From Smithella sp. ME-1 (lineage in GTDB: Bacteria > Desulfobacterota > Syntrophia > Syntrophales > Smithellaceae): a stretch of DNA of 15,986 nucleotides. The stretch's first letter is position 1. Each line of letters opens with the position of its first letter. Shown here in pieces: positions 1-8,594 of the stretch. The stretch is taken from assembly GCA_000495415.1 (NCBI GenBank), contig AWGX01000804.1:1-15986 (forward strand), read 5' to 3'. Position numbers and translations under genes: made by a program. Under the pieces are notes generated by a model. It did no database searches, was not told the DNA's origin, and saw only the letters and a list, made by a program, of their open reading frames with translations.

Positions 1-17
1 GGAATTGGTAAGTTGAA

Positions 18-34
18 TCCCGACACTGTCGGGA
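18..34. repeat. short perfect inverted repeat
   Basis: Arms TCCCGACA and TGTCGGGA are separated by one base, giving a GC-rich hairpin in otherwise AT-rich DNA. It is not followed by a T-run, so it is not a classical terminator on the plus strand. The bases before it are open in frame 1 from position 1 to a stop at 49-51 and could be the tail of a gene cut by the window edge, but nothing in those 16 codons is recognisable. It may be a dispersed intergenic repeat; no second copy is seen in this window. Confidence 0.45.
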
Positions 35-45
35 CGAAGCGGAGA

Positions 46-81
46 GTATAAACATTCCGTAGCTTGCTTTTGGGTTTATAC
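46..81. repeat. inverted repeat GTATAAAC / GTTTATAC, 20-base spacer
   Basis: Two perfect 8-base arms (46-53 and 74-81) enclose a 20-base spacer. It lies just downstream of the hairpin at 18-34, so the two together could form one structured intergenic element or an operator. The rest of the stretch up to the gene at 279 is AT-rich, and I see no RNA gene or strong promoter in it. Confidence 0.35.
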
Positions 82-278
82 CCGTGATTTTAAACAAACA
101 TTAATTCTTTTATTTTCAAAGACATAGGCATGGCAGAGATTAATTGACAAAAAGCCATTAATATTATAGACATCTTGCACAATTCATTTAATGTTGTTTT
201 TCTGAACTCAGAACGTAAAATTTCAGGTTGCAGGCAAAGCTTTAACAATAAATCCTCATGATGTAATGACTATATCTA

Positions 279-1523
279 ATGACATTTGATAATATAACAG
301 TCTCTCAAATAATAATTCTTTTTACAATTTACTCGTTTATGGGATGGGTTATTGAAGTTGTATACCGATCCATCTCTCAGCGTCAGTTCATCAATGCCGG
401 TTTTTTATATGGCCCGCTTCTCCCCATTTATGGATTCGGCACCGCTTTTATCATTGGTCTACAATATTTAATTCATCCATGGCCTCTGCTCATGGAATTG
501 ATTATTTACGGTATTATTTTAACCCTGATAGAATATTTCACGGGATTTGCTTTTGAAAAAATATTCAAATTAAAACTGTGGGACTATTCGGATTACAAAT
601 TTAATATTCAGGGAAGAGTATGTCTGCTTTTCTCGACGTTCTGGACGATAATGGCTCTGGCTTTTGTCACCTTCATTCATCCGGCTGTTGTACACTACGT
701 GCGCTCCCTAGATGAATCTTTCCTTCGTATTCTTTCCATTGTTATTGTGGTTTACGTTATCACGGACTTTGTTTTTTCCATCGCTTCACTTACGTCATTT
801 AAAAACAAGATCACCTATCTGTATTCGGAATATTTTAATCTGAGCGATGCTGAAATTGAAAAGATATTCAGTTCTTTTAAACGGCTGCGTACCGCATATC
901 CCGACCTGAGAAGGTATATCAATAACAGCATTAACACAGGAATTAAAAACAGGATGAGTACGTTTTTAAAATCTATTCAGGAAAAGATTATTCTCAACAT
1001 GGAGGGGCGGAAGGCTTTTGAACATGAATTTTACGATATAATCAGTGATATTCAGGACCATGACCAATTCATAAAATTAAAACTATATCATCATCATAAT
1101 TCTTCAATTTATGATCATGTAATGGATGTATCTTATTTCTCATACAGGGCATGCAAGTTTTTCAAACTTGATTATCGCTCTGCCGCCCGCGGCGCGCTCC
1201 TTCATGATTTTTTCCTGTATGACTGGAGAAATCATGATGTTCCCGATCTTGCTGCGGAAAAAAATCATGGTATAGAACATCCCAAAATCGCCCTGGCAAA
1301 TGCCAAAAAACATTTCACTCTGAACGAGATTGAAGAAGATATCATCAAAAAACATATGTGGCCATTCACGCTTGTCCCACCAAAATATAAAGAGTCCTTC
1401 ATTGTGTCTTATGCTGACACGTATCTCGCTTCCAAGGAATTCGTCAATAATTTTAAACGCAATAATGCCATTAAGCGTGAAAAGAAAAAGGCTGACAAAC
1501 ATAAGAAAAAAAAGAAACGCTGA
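279..1523 (+). CDS. CmpB-like (PF06541) membrane domain fused to an HD hydrolase domain
   Basis: A 414-residue two-part protein. Residues 1-170 hold several hydrophobic helices with marks of the putative ABC-transporter type IV / CmpB family: GW-IE near 22-26, GFLYGPLLPIYGFG at 41-54, WDYS at 101-104 and the N-x-QGR stretch near 109-113. Residues about 265-390 carry an HD metal-phosphohydrolase signature: H280, the pair H309-D310, H334, H359 and D380. A lysine-rich tail closes the protein. The HD half probably hydrolyses a phosphate ester or nucleotide in the cytoplasm, but the substrate is unknown. The ATG at 279 is the first usable start because an upstream ATG at 258 runs into a stop at once; no clear Shine-Dalgarno is visible. 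No ABC ATPase is nearby, so a transport role is doubtful. It is convergent with the next gene. Confidence 0.8.
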   Translation: MTFDNITVSQIIILFTIYSFMGWVIEVVYRSISQRQFINAGFLYGPLLPIYGFGTAFIIGLQYLIHPWPLLMELIIYGIILTLIEYFTGFAFEKIFKLKLWDYSDYKFNIQGRVCLLFSTFWTIMALAFVTFIHPAVVHYVRSLDESFLRILSIVIVVYVITDFVFSIASLTSFKNKITYLYSEYFNLSDAEIEKIFSSFKRLRTAYPDLRRYINNSINTGIKNRMSTFLKSIQEKIILNMEGRKAFEHEFYDIISDIQDHDQFIKLKLYHHHNSSIYDHVMDVSYFSYRACKFFKLDYRSAARGALLHDFFLYDWRNHDVPDLAAEKNHGIEHPKIALANAKKHFTLNEIEEDIIKKHMWPFTLVPPKYKESFIVSYADTYLASKEFVNNFKRNNAIKREKKKADKHKKKKKR

Positions 1524-1574
1524 AAATAATTGTGTAGATCAAAATATCATAGCTTCAAGAAGACAGGCTGGATA

Positions 1575-3140
1575 TTATGCCATGTCTGCATCGTCGATAA
1601 AACATTTTCTCAACGCGCCGGAATCAAGCAAAGACCACATCTTTTCTTTGACCACTTTTATAATTAGCCCATCCCCCATTACAAATATATCCTGACGGGC
1701 AAGTTCATTGATAATTTCTCTGATTTCTGCTGAATTTTTCTTTGTGAACAGTGCAAGTTTTGGCAGATGTTCTTCAACCTTAACCGGCGCATTATCCACA
1801 AAATAAATTATAACAATCATTCGCGTCCACAGGTTGGTCAATTCGTCGAGCGCCATATTGGAATCCTTCAACCGGCGGGAAAATTCTTTAAACATTAAAA
1901 TACTGACTTCACTGCTTTCTCTCACCAGATTAATGAAAGTATTACTGTCAATAACGGCCAAATGGCAATCTTCTAATGCGCGTGCCGAGGCGGTTCTTGT
2001 AGATTCAATAAGGGCGGCCATTTCACCGAAATATTGTCCCGGTCCTATTTCCGTTAATACTTTCTTTATCTGACAGGAAACTTTCTCCAGACAAACCCGT
2101 CCGGAAAGGACATAAAACATATCTTTACCGCTGTCACCTTCATTAAAAAGGATACTGTCTTTTTCATAGACACGACCAAATTTATTAAAAAGACGTTCAT
2201 TCACTTTCATGCGTGATTTGCCGGACCCGAGCATCGCCCTTTCCAGCAGAATAATATCGCGCCGTTGATACGACGACATGAGTTCCGCGCAAAATAAAAA
2301 TATTAAAGCGACATAAAACGCCCAAATGACCACAATAACAATGGTTCCCAGTGTACCAAAAATTATATCATAACGTGTATAATTTGCTATGTACCAGGTG
2401 AAAAACTGTTTGGCAACTTCCATAAGCAGAGCAAACAAAGCGCTACCGGCCAAGGCAACGCCGGACCGAATTTTATCCGCGGGGATAATCCGATAAATAA
2501 AGTAAAAGAAAATTACTGTAATGAAATAGGGTACCGCATAGCGCAGCAGGGCTCCGGATATCACACCAAGAGAGATATTAAATCCCTCGGCTATTTCCAC
2601 GGATTGCTTGACCAGTAGAGTAGCTACATCGCTTATTACCAAACTGACACTGCCGACAATCCATCCCATGGGGATCATCGAAAGAGCCAATAATTTGGAA
2701 ACAAAATAATTTCGTTTCTTCCTGGAACGGAAAATAATATTCAGGGCTGTTTCCATGGCATTAAAAATCATGGACGAAAGACCTATGAGTCCAAGCACTC
2801 CAGCCCAGCCGAGCAAATGTTTCTTTCTTTCAATTTGCGCCAGCTGAGTCAAAAGTTTTTCGGAAAAGTAAGGATGAAATGCTTTGATAGCGCCTATTAT
2901 ATCTTCTGAAATATTCGGATAAGAACTGAAATAATATCCCGCGGCAATAATCGTCAGAAGAAAAAGAGGGATTATTGATAGAATTGTATAAAGAGCCATT
3001 GCGGCCGCTTGATTGACATCGCCGTTAATTCTGTAATTTTTCAATGCATCGGCCAGAATATCCCGAATGCCCGCGGCTTTGATTCTTATTGATTCGGAAC
3101 ATCGGGCGAAGAATGATTTATTTTTATTTTCTTTAGCCAT
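1575..3140 (-). CDS. BrkB/YihY-family membrane protein with C-terminal cyclic-nucleotide-binding domain
   Basis: A 521-residue fusion. Residues about 35-295 form the BrkB/YihY module with about six membrane helices; the segment at 262-286 (FGTLGTIVIV, then IWAFY and AEL) is characteristic. Residues about 315-430 form a CRP/EPAC-type cyclic-nucleotide-binding beta-roll. Its phosphate-binding cassette runs from F371-G372-E373 to R382 and A384, keeping the glutamate and arginine used to bind cAMP or cGMP. The last 90 residues look helical and may be a winged-helix-like remnant. BrkB proteins were once called ribonuclease BN in error; their function is unsettled, with a membrane transport or envelope role most often suggested. 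The fusion suggests gating by a cytoplasmic nucleotide. It is divergent from the solute-binding protein gene. The start at 3140 has no strong Shine-Dalgarno. Confidence 0.85.
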   Translation of the reverse strand: MAKENKNKSFFARCSESIRIKAAGIRDILADALKNYRINGDVNQAAAMALYTILSIIPLFLLTIIAAGYYFSSYPNISEDIIGAIKAFHPYFSEKLLTQLAQIERKKHLLGWAGVLGLIGLSSMIFNAMETALNIIFRSRKKRNYFVSKLLALSMIPMGWIVGSVSLVISDVATLLVKQSVEIAEGFNISLGVISGALLRYAVPYFITVIFFYFIYRIIPADKIRSGVALAGSALFALLMEVAKQFFTWYIANYTRYDIIFGTLGTIVIVVIWAFYVALIFLFCAELMSSYQRRDIILLERAMLGSGKSRMKVNERLFNKFGRVYEKDSILFNEGDSGKDMFYVLSGRVCLEKVSCQIKKVLTEIGPGQYFGEMAALIESTRTASARALEDCHLAVIDSNTFINLVRESSEVSILMFKEFSRRLKDSNMALDELTNLWTRMIVIIYFVDNAPVKVEEHLPKLALFTKKNSAEIREIINELARQDIFVMGDGLIIKVVKEKMWSLLDSGALRKCFIDDADMA

Positions 3141-3158
3141 AAAAATAGTCCAGTTTTT

Positions 3159-3210
3159 ATGTTACAATTTGTAAAATTTTATTGCAATGGTTTGATTACT
3201 GCGCTAATTT
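3159..3210. promoter_or_regulatory. divergent promoter candidates sharing one -35 hexamer
   Basis: The self-complementary hexamer TTGCAA at 3182-3187 can act as -35 on either strand. Rightward, a 17-base spacer leads to TAATTT (3205-3210), placing transcription start about at the A of the lipoprotein ATG (3217). Leftward, a 17-base spacer leads to TAACAT (3164-3159), ahead of the BrkB gene. A palindrome TTACAA-T-TTGTAA (3162-3174) overlaps the leftward -10 and could be an operator. All assignments are by eye. Confidence 0.4.
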
Positions 3211-3216
3211 CCTCCC

Positions 3217-4851
3217 ATGCGTGCATTTCGTGTTTTGTCCATTATATCTCTGATCATTATATCTTTAACCGCCTGCAATAATAATCCAGCGGCAGATAAA
3301 GCTCAGCCCTTGTCCGCCAAACAACCTGCTTATGGAGATATACTGGTCAGAGGTGAAATCGGCGACGCCAGTAATCTGATTCCGCTGCTGGCTTCTGATT
3401 CAGCATCCCACAATATTGCGGGTATGGTTTATAACGGCCTTGTTAAATATGACAAGGACATGAATATTATCGGTGACCTCGCCGAATCATGGGATATCAC
3501 TGACAAAGGTCTGGTCATTACCTTTCATTTGCGCAAGGGAGTAAAATGGCACGACGGTCAGCCGTTTTCCGCTGCCGATGTTCTCTATACCTATGAGGTA
3601 ACTGTTGATCCCCAAACACCAACGGCTTATGCGGAAGATTTTAAAATGGTAAAAAAGACCGAGATTCTTGACGATTACACTTTTCGTGTGACTTACGGCA
3701 AACCTTTCGCTCCGGCTTTGATCAGTTGGAGCAGTTCAATTTTACCCAGACATTTATTATGGGGAAAAGATATTACCAAAAGTCCGCTGGCACGCCATCC
3801 TATAGGTACCGGGCCATACAAATTCAAGGAATGGGTAGCCGGACAGAAAATCGTCCTTGTTTCCAATCCCGACTATTTTGAAAGACGTCCTTATATAGAC
3901 GGTCGTATCACACGGATCATTCCCGATACAGCCACCATGTTTCTGGAGTTGCGCGCTCAAAATCTCGGTATGATGGGCCTGACACCGCTGCAGTACACCC
4001 GCCAGACAGAAAACAATTTGTTCAAAAATAATTTTAATAAGTACCGATATCTTAATTTTGCTTATACTTATCTCGGGTACAATTTGAAAAATCCGCTTTT
4101 TACGGACAAAAGAGTAAGGCAGGCAATTTCGTATGCTATAAATAAAGATGAAATTATCAGCGGTGTGCTGCTGGGATTGGGCAAACCGGCTACAGGACCT
4201 TACAAACCGGGCACCTGGGCTTACAATGATAAGGTTAAAATTTACAATTACAATCCGCAAAAGGCACGCGAACTTTTGCGCGAAGCCGGTTGGGTGAAAT
4301 TAAACAACGAAGATGTTTTAGAAAAAGATAGCAAACCATTCGTTTTTGAAATAATCACCAATCAGGGAAATGAGACACGTCAGAAATGCGCGGAAATTAT
4401 TCAACGGCAGCTTGCGGAAGTCGGCATTAAAGTAAAAATACGTATACTCGAATGGTCGGCATTTGTGACGGACTTCATCAACAAGCGTAAATTTGATTCA
4501 GTAATCATGGGCTGGACTATCCCGCTTGATCCCGATGCTTATGATGTCTGGCACTCCAGCAAAACTAAGCCGGAAGAGCTAAATTTTGTTTCCTACAATA
4601 ATCCGGAAGCTGATCAAATGCTGGAAAAAGCGCGCAGCACTTTTGATCAGAAGGAAAGAAAAAAATGCTACGACCGCTTTCAGGAAATTCTTGCAGAGGA
4701 TCAGCCTTACACTTTTCTCTATGTTCCGGAGGCGCTGATTATTATTCATAATCGTTTCCGGGGCATTGAACCTGCGCCTATCGGACTGGAACACAATTTC
4801 ATCAAATGGTACGTTCCAAAAGACGAACAGAAATACATCATGACCAAATAA
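3217..4851 (+). CDS. family-5 extracellular solute-binding lipoprotein (peptide/nickel type)
   Basis: A 544-residue ligand-binding protein of the SBP_bac_5 (DppA/OppA/NikA) family, which captures oligopeptides, nickel chelates or similar ligands outside the membrane for an ABC importer. The N-terminus is a lipoprotein signal: basic start, hydrophobic core at 7-16 and lipobox LTAC with the modified cysteine at residue 20. The mature part shows family landmarks such as WDITDKG, a VKWHDG segment, GTGPYKF and a C-terminal QPYTFLY stretch. Length is normal for the family. No permease or ATPase gene lies beside it, so it is an orphan or serves a transporter encoded elsewhere. The bases before the ATG (TTCCTCCC) contain no Shine-Dalgarno, yet the signal peptide fixes this start; the transcript may be leaderless. 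The ligand cannot be read from the sequence. Confidence 0.9.
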   Translation: MRAFRVLSIISLIIISLTACNNNPAADKAQPLSAKQPAYGDILVRGEIGDASNLIPLLASDSASHNIAGMVYNGLVKYDKDMNIIGDLAESWDITDKGLVITFHLRKGVKWHDGQPFSAADVLYTYEVTVDPQTPTAYAEDFKMVKKTEILDDYTFRVTYGKPFAPALISWSSSILPRHLLWGKDITKSPLARHPIGTGPYKFKEWVAGQKIVLVSNPDYFERRPYIDGRITRIIPDTATMFLELRAQNLGMMGLTPLQYTRQTENNLFKNNFNKYRYLNFAYTYLGYNLKNPLFTDKRVRQAISYAINKDEIISGVLLGLGKPATGPYKPGTWAYNDKVKIYNYNPQKARELLREAGWVKLNNEDVLEKDSKPFVFEIITNQGNETRQKCAEIIQRQLAEVGIKVKIRILEWSAFVTDFINKRKFDSVIMGWTIPLDPDAYDVWHSSKTKPEELNFVSYNNPEADQMLEKARSTFDQKERKKCYDRFQEILAEDQPYTFLYVPEALIIIHNRFRGIEPAPIGLEHNFIKWYVPKDEQKYIMTK

Positions 4852-4862
4852 GAACTCTTCGT

Positions 4863-4888
4863 TAGGTATTTATTGCCTATTATTTTTA
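4863..4888 (+). terminator. weak intrinsic terminator candidate after the solute-binding protein gene
   Basis: TAGGTA (4863-4868) pairs with TGCCTA (4874-4879), with one G-T wobble, around a 5-base loop; the T-rich run TTATTTTTAT follows. The stem is short, so termination may be partial. Confidence 0.35.
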
Positions 4889-4913
4889 TGTCATTTCAAA
4901 TAAGCAAAACAGG

Positions 4914-5864
4914 ATGATGGGTAACTTGGAAAAATTAAGTGAAAAAATGAAAAATAACACATCCATAGTCATAATTAGTGGGTTTCTGGGGAGTGGGAAA
5001 ACTACTCTCTTAAAGAGGTTCATTGATTGGGAGTTTGTACGTGGAAATCAACCACAGGTTATAATGAGCGAATTTGGCGATTTTGATATTGATAGCAAAA
5101 TAATTGCCGACGAAAGGCTGCAAGTAACATCAGTTGTTGGCGGATGTATTTGCTGCAGTAACCGAAATGAATTATTGGTATCATTACAACATATAATAGC
5201 ACAAAATCCCGGATCACCAGTTTATATTGAAACCACAGGGATTGGTGACCCGGCAGGAGTATTACAGAGTATTAGTGCTGTTCTTAATACTAATGTTATA
5301 ATCAACAAGGTTATCGTTGTTTATGACACCAGTCAGCACGGCAACAACCATAGAGACTGCGTTCTTATAGAAAAACAACTTATGACTGCCGATATAATTG
5401 TTTTAAACAAAACAGACATGGCATCACTGGACATGAAAAAAACAGAAGAAGATATTGCATCAATTAATCCCACCGCTCAACTGATGAGAGCGGTTGATTG
5501 TGACATCGATCTTAATTCTGCATTAAAAGGCGCCACCGTCTGTTTTGCAGGTAGCAAAGAAACGGTTAACATAGATAATTACCGCTCTTTTGCCTTCAAA
5601 ATAGATGCCAGAATTCTCCGCGACAAATTCGAACAATGGCTTAAATCGCTACCTGAAGATATAATAAGGCTCAAAGGATTTGTTAGATTTCAATCTGAAA
5701 ATGGGCTTTTCGAGGTACATTATAGTAGAGGTAATTACCGAATTAAGCTTTTCGAAAATACAGAGTGGATGGATGCGACCCTAAGCATCATCAGTCACCC
5801 TATTTCTTCGAATGAAATCTTAAAAGGCTTTAAGTCCTGTATTCTGGCTAGAGAGGGTTCTTAA
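4914..5864 (+). CDS. COG0523/CobW-family GTP-binding metallochaperone-like protein
   Basis: A 316-residue P-loop GTPase of the G3E family (CobW/HypB/UreG/MeaB). Walker A GFLGSGKTT is at 23-31, the COG0523 metal-binding motif CICC at 78-81, a Walker-B-region ETTG at 106-109 and the guanine-specificity motif NKTD at 165-168. A short CobW-type C-terminal domain follows from about 220. Family members load or store metals (Zn, Co, Ni, Fe) in a GTP-dependent way. This one is convergent with an operon encoding zinc-type methyltransferases and a cobalt cofactor protein, so a role in their metallation is possible but inferred from position only. The start is uncertain: AGGA overlaps the first ATG at 4914, tandem ATGs occur at 4914 and 4917, and M12 (4947) would still precede the P-loop. 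Confidence 0.85.
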   Translation: MMGNLEKLSEKMKNNTSIVIISGFLGSGKTTLLKRFIDWEFVRGNQPQVIMSEFGDFDIDSKIIADERLQVTSVVGGCICCSNRNELLVSLQHIIAQNPGSPVYIETTGIGDPAGVLQSISAVLNTNVIINKVIVVYDTSQHGNNHRDCVLIEKQLMTADIIVLNKTDMASLDMKKTEEDIASINPTAQLMRAVDCDIDLNSALKGATVCFAGSKETVNIDNYRSFAFKIDARILRDKFEQWLKSLPEDIIRLKGFVRFQSENGLFEVHYSRGNYRIKLFENTEWMDATLSIISHPISSNEILKGFKSCILAREGS

Positions 5865-5887
5865 TCATTTTTTTGGTAAAAATTATG

Positions 5888-5967
5888 TTGACTGTTTATA
5901 AAATAAATTTTCAGTCCATTGGACGCCACCGTGAGTGTCTCGACACAGAACTAATTGCCTCAGTCAA
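5888..5967. repeat. cluster of small inverted repeats between convergent genes
   Basis: Within this 106-base gap lie GTCCA-T-TGGAC (5914-5924) and GTGTC-TC-GACAC (5935-5946). TTGACTG (5888-5894) pairs at a distance with CAGTCAA (5961-5967). On the minus strand the first stem is followed by an A/T-rich run, so it might act as a weak terminator for the methyltransferase operon. No convincing strong terminator is seen. Confidence 0.3.
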
Positions 5968-5970
5968 GAA

Positions 5971-7539
5971 CTAGAAATTTAGCGCTGCAATGAACTCCTT
6001 TTCGAAATCGGAATGACGTGCAAGATCGACCTCTTGAACTTTGTCACGCAATAAATATGCTTTTTTCATGAAATCTTCATCAAAGCAGGCTCTTTCGGCA
6101 GCCTTCAAACTGGTATTGCCCAGGAAATGATATTGTGCCGAAGAAAAATCCGGAATAAATTTTATGCGGCGGAAATTCCCCGGTTCAATGTTTTGACCGA
6201 AAGCACCGGCAACTATCACGTGTTCAATATCTCCTGGTAAACAACCTACCTCTCTCAATAAAATATTAGCCGCGGCAAGGCTTGCGCCTTTGGCCAATTG
6301 AACGTTCCTGACATCAGTCTGGGTTAATGTCACATTTCCCCATAATTTAATCTGTTTGCCTTTAGCAGTGTTTTCATATCGCATCGGTGAAGGAAGATTT
6401 ATACTTTCGATCTGGCGATGAAATGATCCGCCCGCACTCAGGTGACCAGTCTCAAGCAGGACTGAAAGAAGATCGATAAGGGCTGTGCCTGTTATTCCTA
6501 CAGGTTGACCATCGGGAATCATTTCATATTCCAACATATTTTGATGTAAACGGATATGAGTAATGGCACCTGAATCAGCCGTCATTCCGCAACTGATATT
6601 CATACCTTCCAAGGCCGGTCCCATGGCGCAAGATGCGGCAGCAATTTTACCCGAGGAATTGATCAGGAACATTTCACCATTTGTTCCCATATCAATAAAA
6701 AAAATGTTTTTGTAAAAGCCATTTGTATGACACAAAGTGAGTCCTCCGATAAAATCACCTCCCAGGAAAGCGGAAACAGCCGGAAGAGCAAGTATATGGG
6801 CTTGTGGGAAAATTTCCTGACAATCGATATCTTCCGGTTTGAATCCACGAAAATTGAGACATTGAGCATTATATGGATAAATACCGATGGAAGACACATC
6901 AAGACCAAAAAGCAAGTGCAGCATTGTTGTGTTGCCTGAGAATGTCAACTGCCTTACTTTTTGCGGGGAAAGGCCAATGGTTTTCATAACATTTACAATG
7001 GATGAGAAGACGCGGTTACGAATACTCCTGGCTAAATCCTGAAAAGTGTACGGTGCCCGCGCAGCGGCAATTCTCGAAATTACATCATGACCGTATCTTC
7101 TTTGAGGGTTAAGAAAACTATCCACCGGATAGCTTTGGTGCTGTATGAGATCAACAAGAGTGATCTGAACAGTCGTTGTACCTATATCAATCGCCATACC
7201 ACAATCGGAATGGAGATCAAGAGATGGACAAGATAAAACCGTAGTAAGTGGTTTCTTTTGTACGTATGCGCTTGCATTTCCGGTGATTCTGGTCTGACAA
7301 GCTAAGCGATAGCCTGGATGATCTTTTTGTACTTTCAATTCTATATTAGTCTTTTCCGAAAGTTTTCCGTCTACTTTAACTTTGCATTTACCGCAAACTC
7401 CTTTACCTCCGCACGGCATAGGCAAAGAAACACCAGCATCTATCAGAGCATCGGCCAAAAGAGTTTCTTTGGAAACTGTCACCTTTTTTGCTTCGGGCAA
7501 AAGAGTAAGGACGTATTTTTTTATGTCAGGATCATTCAT
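5971..7539 (-). CDS. RACo-like reductive activator of corrinoid proteins ([2Fe-2S] plus ASKHA ATPase)
   Basis: A 522-residue ATP-dependent corrinoid reactivator. It is expected to return inactive Co(II) in the carrier protein to Co(I), using an electron from its iron-sulfur cluster and ATP hydrolysis in the ASKHA domain. The N-terminal plant-type [2Fe-2S] ferredoxin domain has ligands C43, C49, C52 and C81. The actin-like domain starts at DIGTTT (118-123), has a second phosphate loop DMGTNGE in the middle, and ends with the VAGAFG segment of the DUF4445/RACo C-terminal domain. It is shorter than the roughly 600-residue acetogen RACo, chiefly in the linker. It is the last gene of the operon; its ATG overlaps the end of the MtaA-like gene by 8 bases, implying translational coupling. 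The name RACo is given by family and context; the partner should be the corrinoid protein at 12636-13283. Confidence 0.88.
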   Translation of the reverse strand: MNDPDIKKYVLTLLPEAKKVTVSKETLLADALIDAGVSLPMPCGGKGVCGKCKVKVDGKLSEKTNIELKVQKDHPGYRLACQTRITGNASAYVQKKPLTTVLSCPSLDLHSDCGMAIDIGTTTVQITLVDLIQHQSYPVDSFLNPQRRYGHDVISRIAAARAPYTFQDLARSIRNRVFSSIVNVMKTIGLSPQKVRQLTFSGNTTMLHLLFGLDVSSIGIYPYNAQCLNFRGFKPEDIDCQEIFPQAHILALPAVSAFLGGDFIGGLTLCHTNGFYKNIFFIDMGTNGEMFLINSSGKIAAASCAMGPALEGMNISCGMTADSGAITHIRLHQNMLEYEMIPDGQPVGITGTALIDLLSVLLETGHLSAGGSFHRQIESINLPSPMRYENTAKGKQIKLWGNVTLTQTDVRNVQLAKGASLAAANILLREVGCLPGDIEHVIVAGAFGQNIEPGNFRRIKFIPDFSSAQYHFLGNTSLKAAERACFDEDFMKKAYLLRDKVQEVDLARHSDFEKEFIAALNF

Positions 7540-8593
7540 TGTTATTATTTCTTTCCATAGCGACGCCGAACAGCATTGATTTATAATTCAGATGATTATA
7601 TTCCTCAACTGCTGTGAAGAAAGCCTCTATGCCGCTTACCGGTGTTCCGGGAGGAATATCGCAGCCTGAAGACAATACGAAATTCCGGTAACCGGACATA
7701 TTCTCAAGCAGAGTTGTTGTTTTTGCCTTTATTTCTTCAGGAGTCCCTTGCTTGAAAACCGTTGCCGGATCAAGATTTCCAAAAGCCAGGATGTGTTCCG
7801 GAATTTGGGGCATAATATCCATCATGTTCACGGCATTACCGAAGTGAAAGCCCTTAGCTCCGGTGGAAAGCATAGTAGGAACAAGTTTTTTCGTATTGCC
7901 GCAATTATGGAGAACGACCATGAAGTTATCGTCTTGTACTTCTGCTACAATTCTGCTGACATAACGTGATGAAAATTCTTCGCACTGCGCTGGTGAAATG
8001 AGACCAGCAGCAGGTTCGGCAATAAATATCCCTTGGGTGCCGGCAGCCTTATAAGCTTTGGCATAGTTGATCAGGAACTGGGTACATGCCTCCAACAATA
8101 CATGAACCATCCCGGCATCGCTTATCAAATTCATGAAGATTCTGGTCATTTCTCCCAACCGTCCCGCGAGCGAGAAAGGCCCGATATGACAGCCAAAGAC
8201 CGGTCTGTCCGGGATGGCATCAGCGGCATTCTTTGCTGCCTCCAGATAAACCTGAGTTCGGCCGGAACCTATATCAGGTATCTTAAGGGCAAGAGCAGCT
8301 GATCGGTCAGGTACCAGTTGTCCAATTACTGTGGGTGGCTCATTCTCCGAATACTTCACCTGCGCGCCAAAAGCTTCTGCTTCGACCGACAAATCCATGA
8401 TTGTCACAAATCCAGCCGATGAGTAGCGGGATGCCAAAGCTTGCATACATTCAGACTGTTTTCTTCCATCTTTAATCACATCCAGAACATTCATCTTTGT
8501 CAACGATAAGCCTACATAAGTCATTATCGGAAAAGCAAACCTGTTGTCTGATTGCGTTACGTTTTCTTTCCATTGTTTCATATTTATTTTCAT
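7532..8593 (-). CDS. UroD-superfamily MtaA/CmuA-like corrinoid methyltransferase
   Basis: A 353-residue (beta/alpha)8-barrel protein of the uroporphyrinogen decarboxylase superfamily, in the branch that moves methyl groups between corrinoid proteins and thiols or other acceptors. It keeps the zinc motif of MtaA/MtbA: H229-x-C231 (context LHNCGN) and C311 (SSGCDIPPGTP). Zinc would activate a thiol(ate) or other nucleophile. It is therefore the better candidate for the acceptor-side step, although CmuA-type homologues work on the substrate side. The longest ORF begins at a TTG at 8623, but AAAGGGGA lies six bases before the ATG at 8593, so I start it there. The upstream ATPase stop TGA ends at 8595, leaving one base between the genes. 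It is not a heme-pathway enzyme: the context is methyl transfer and the metal site is that of the methyltransferases. Confidence 0.87.
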   Translation of the reverse strand: MKINMKQWKENVTQSDNRFAFPIMTYVGLSLTKMNVLDVIKDGRKQSECMQALASRYSSAGFVTIMDLSVEAEAFGAQVKYSENEPPTVIGQLVPDRSAALALKIPDIGSGRTQVYLEAAKNAADAIPDRPVFGCHIGPFSLAGRLGEMTRIFMNLISDAGMVHVLLEACTQFLINYAKAYKAAGTQGIFIAEPAAGLISPAQCEEFSSRYVSRIVAEVQDDNFMVVLHNCGNTKKLVPTMLSTGAKGFHFGNAVNMMDIMPQIPEHILAFGNLDPATVFKQGTPEEIKAKTTTLLENMSGYRNFVLSSGCDIPPGTPVSGIEAFFTAVEEYNHLNYKSMLFGVAMERNNNNE

Positions 8594-8594
8594 A

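Noticed and set aside
1330..1695. 121-codon plus-strand frame across the gap between the first two genes
   Set aside because: It is out of frame with the HD domain coding and antisense to the BrkB gene end; it has no ribosome-binding site or family features.
1575..3140. Ribonuclease BN
   Set aside because: BrkB/YihY proteins were once labelled so, but the true RNase BN is a metallo-beta-lactamase enzyme; this is a membrane protein.
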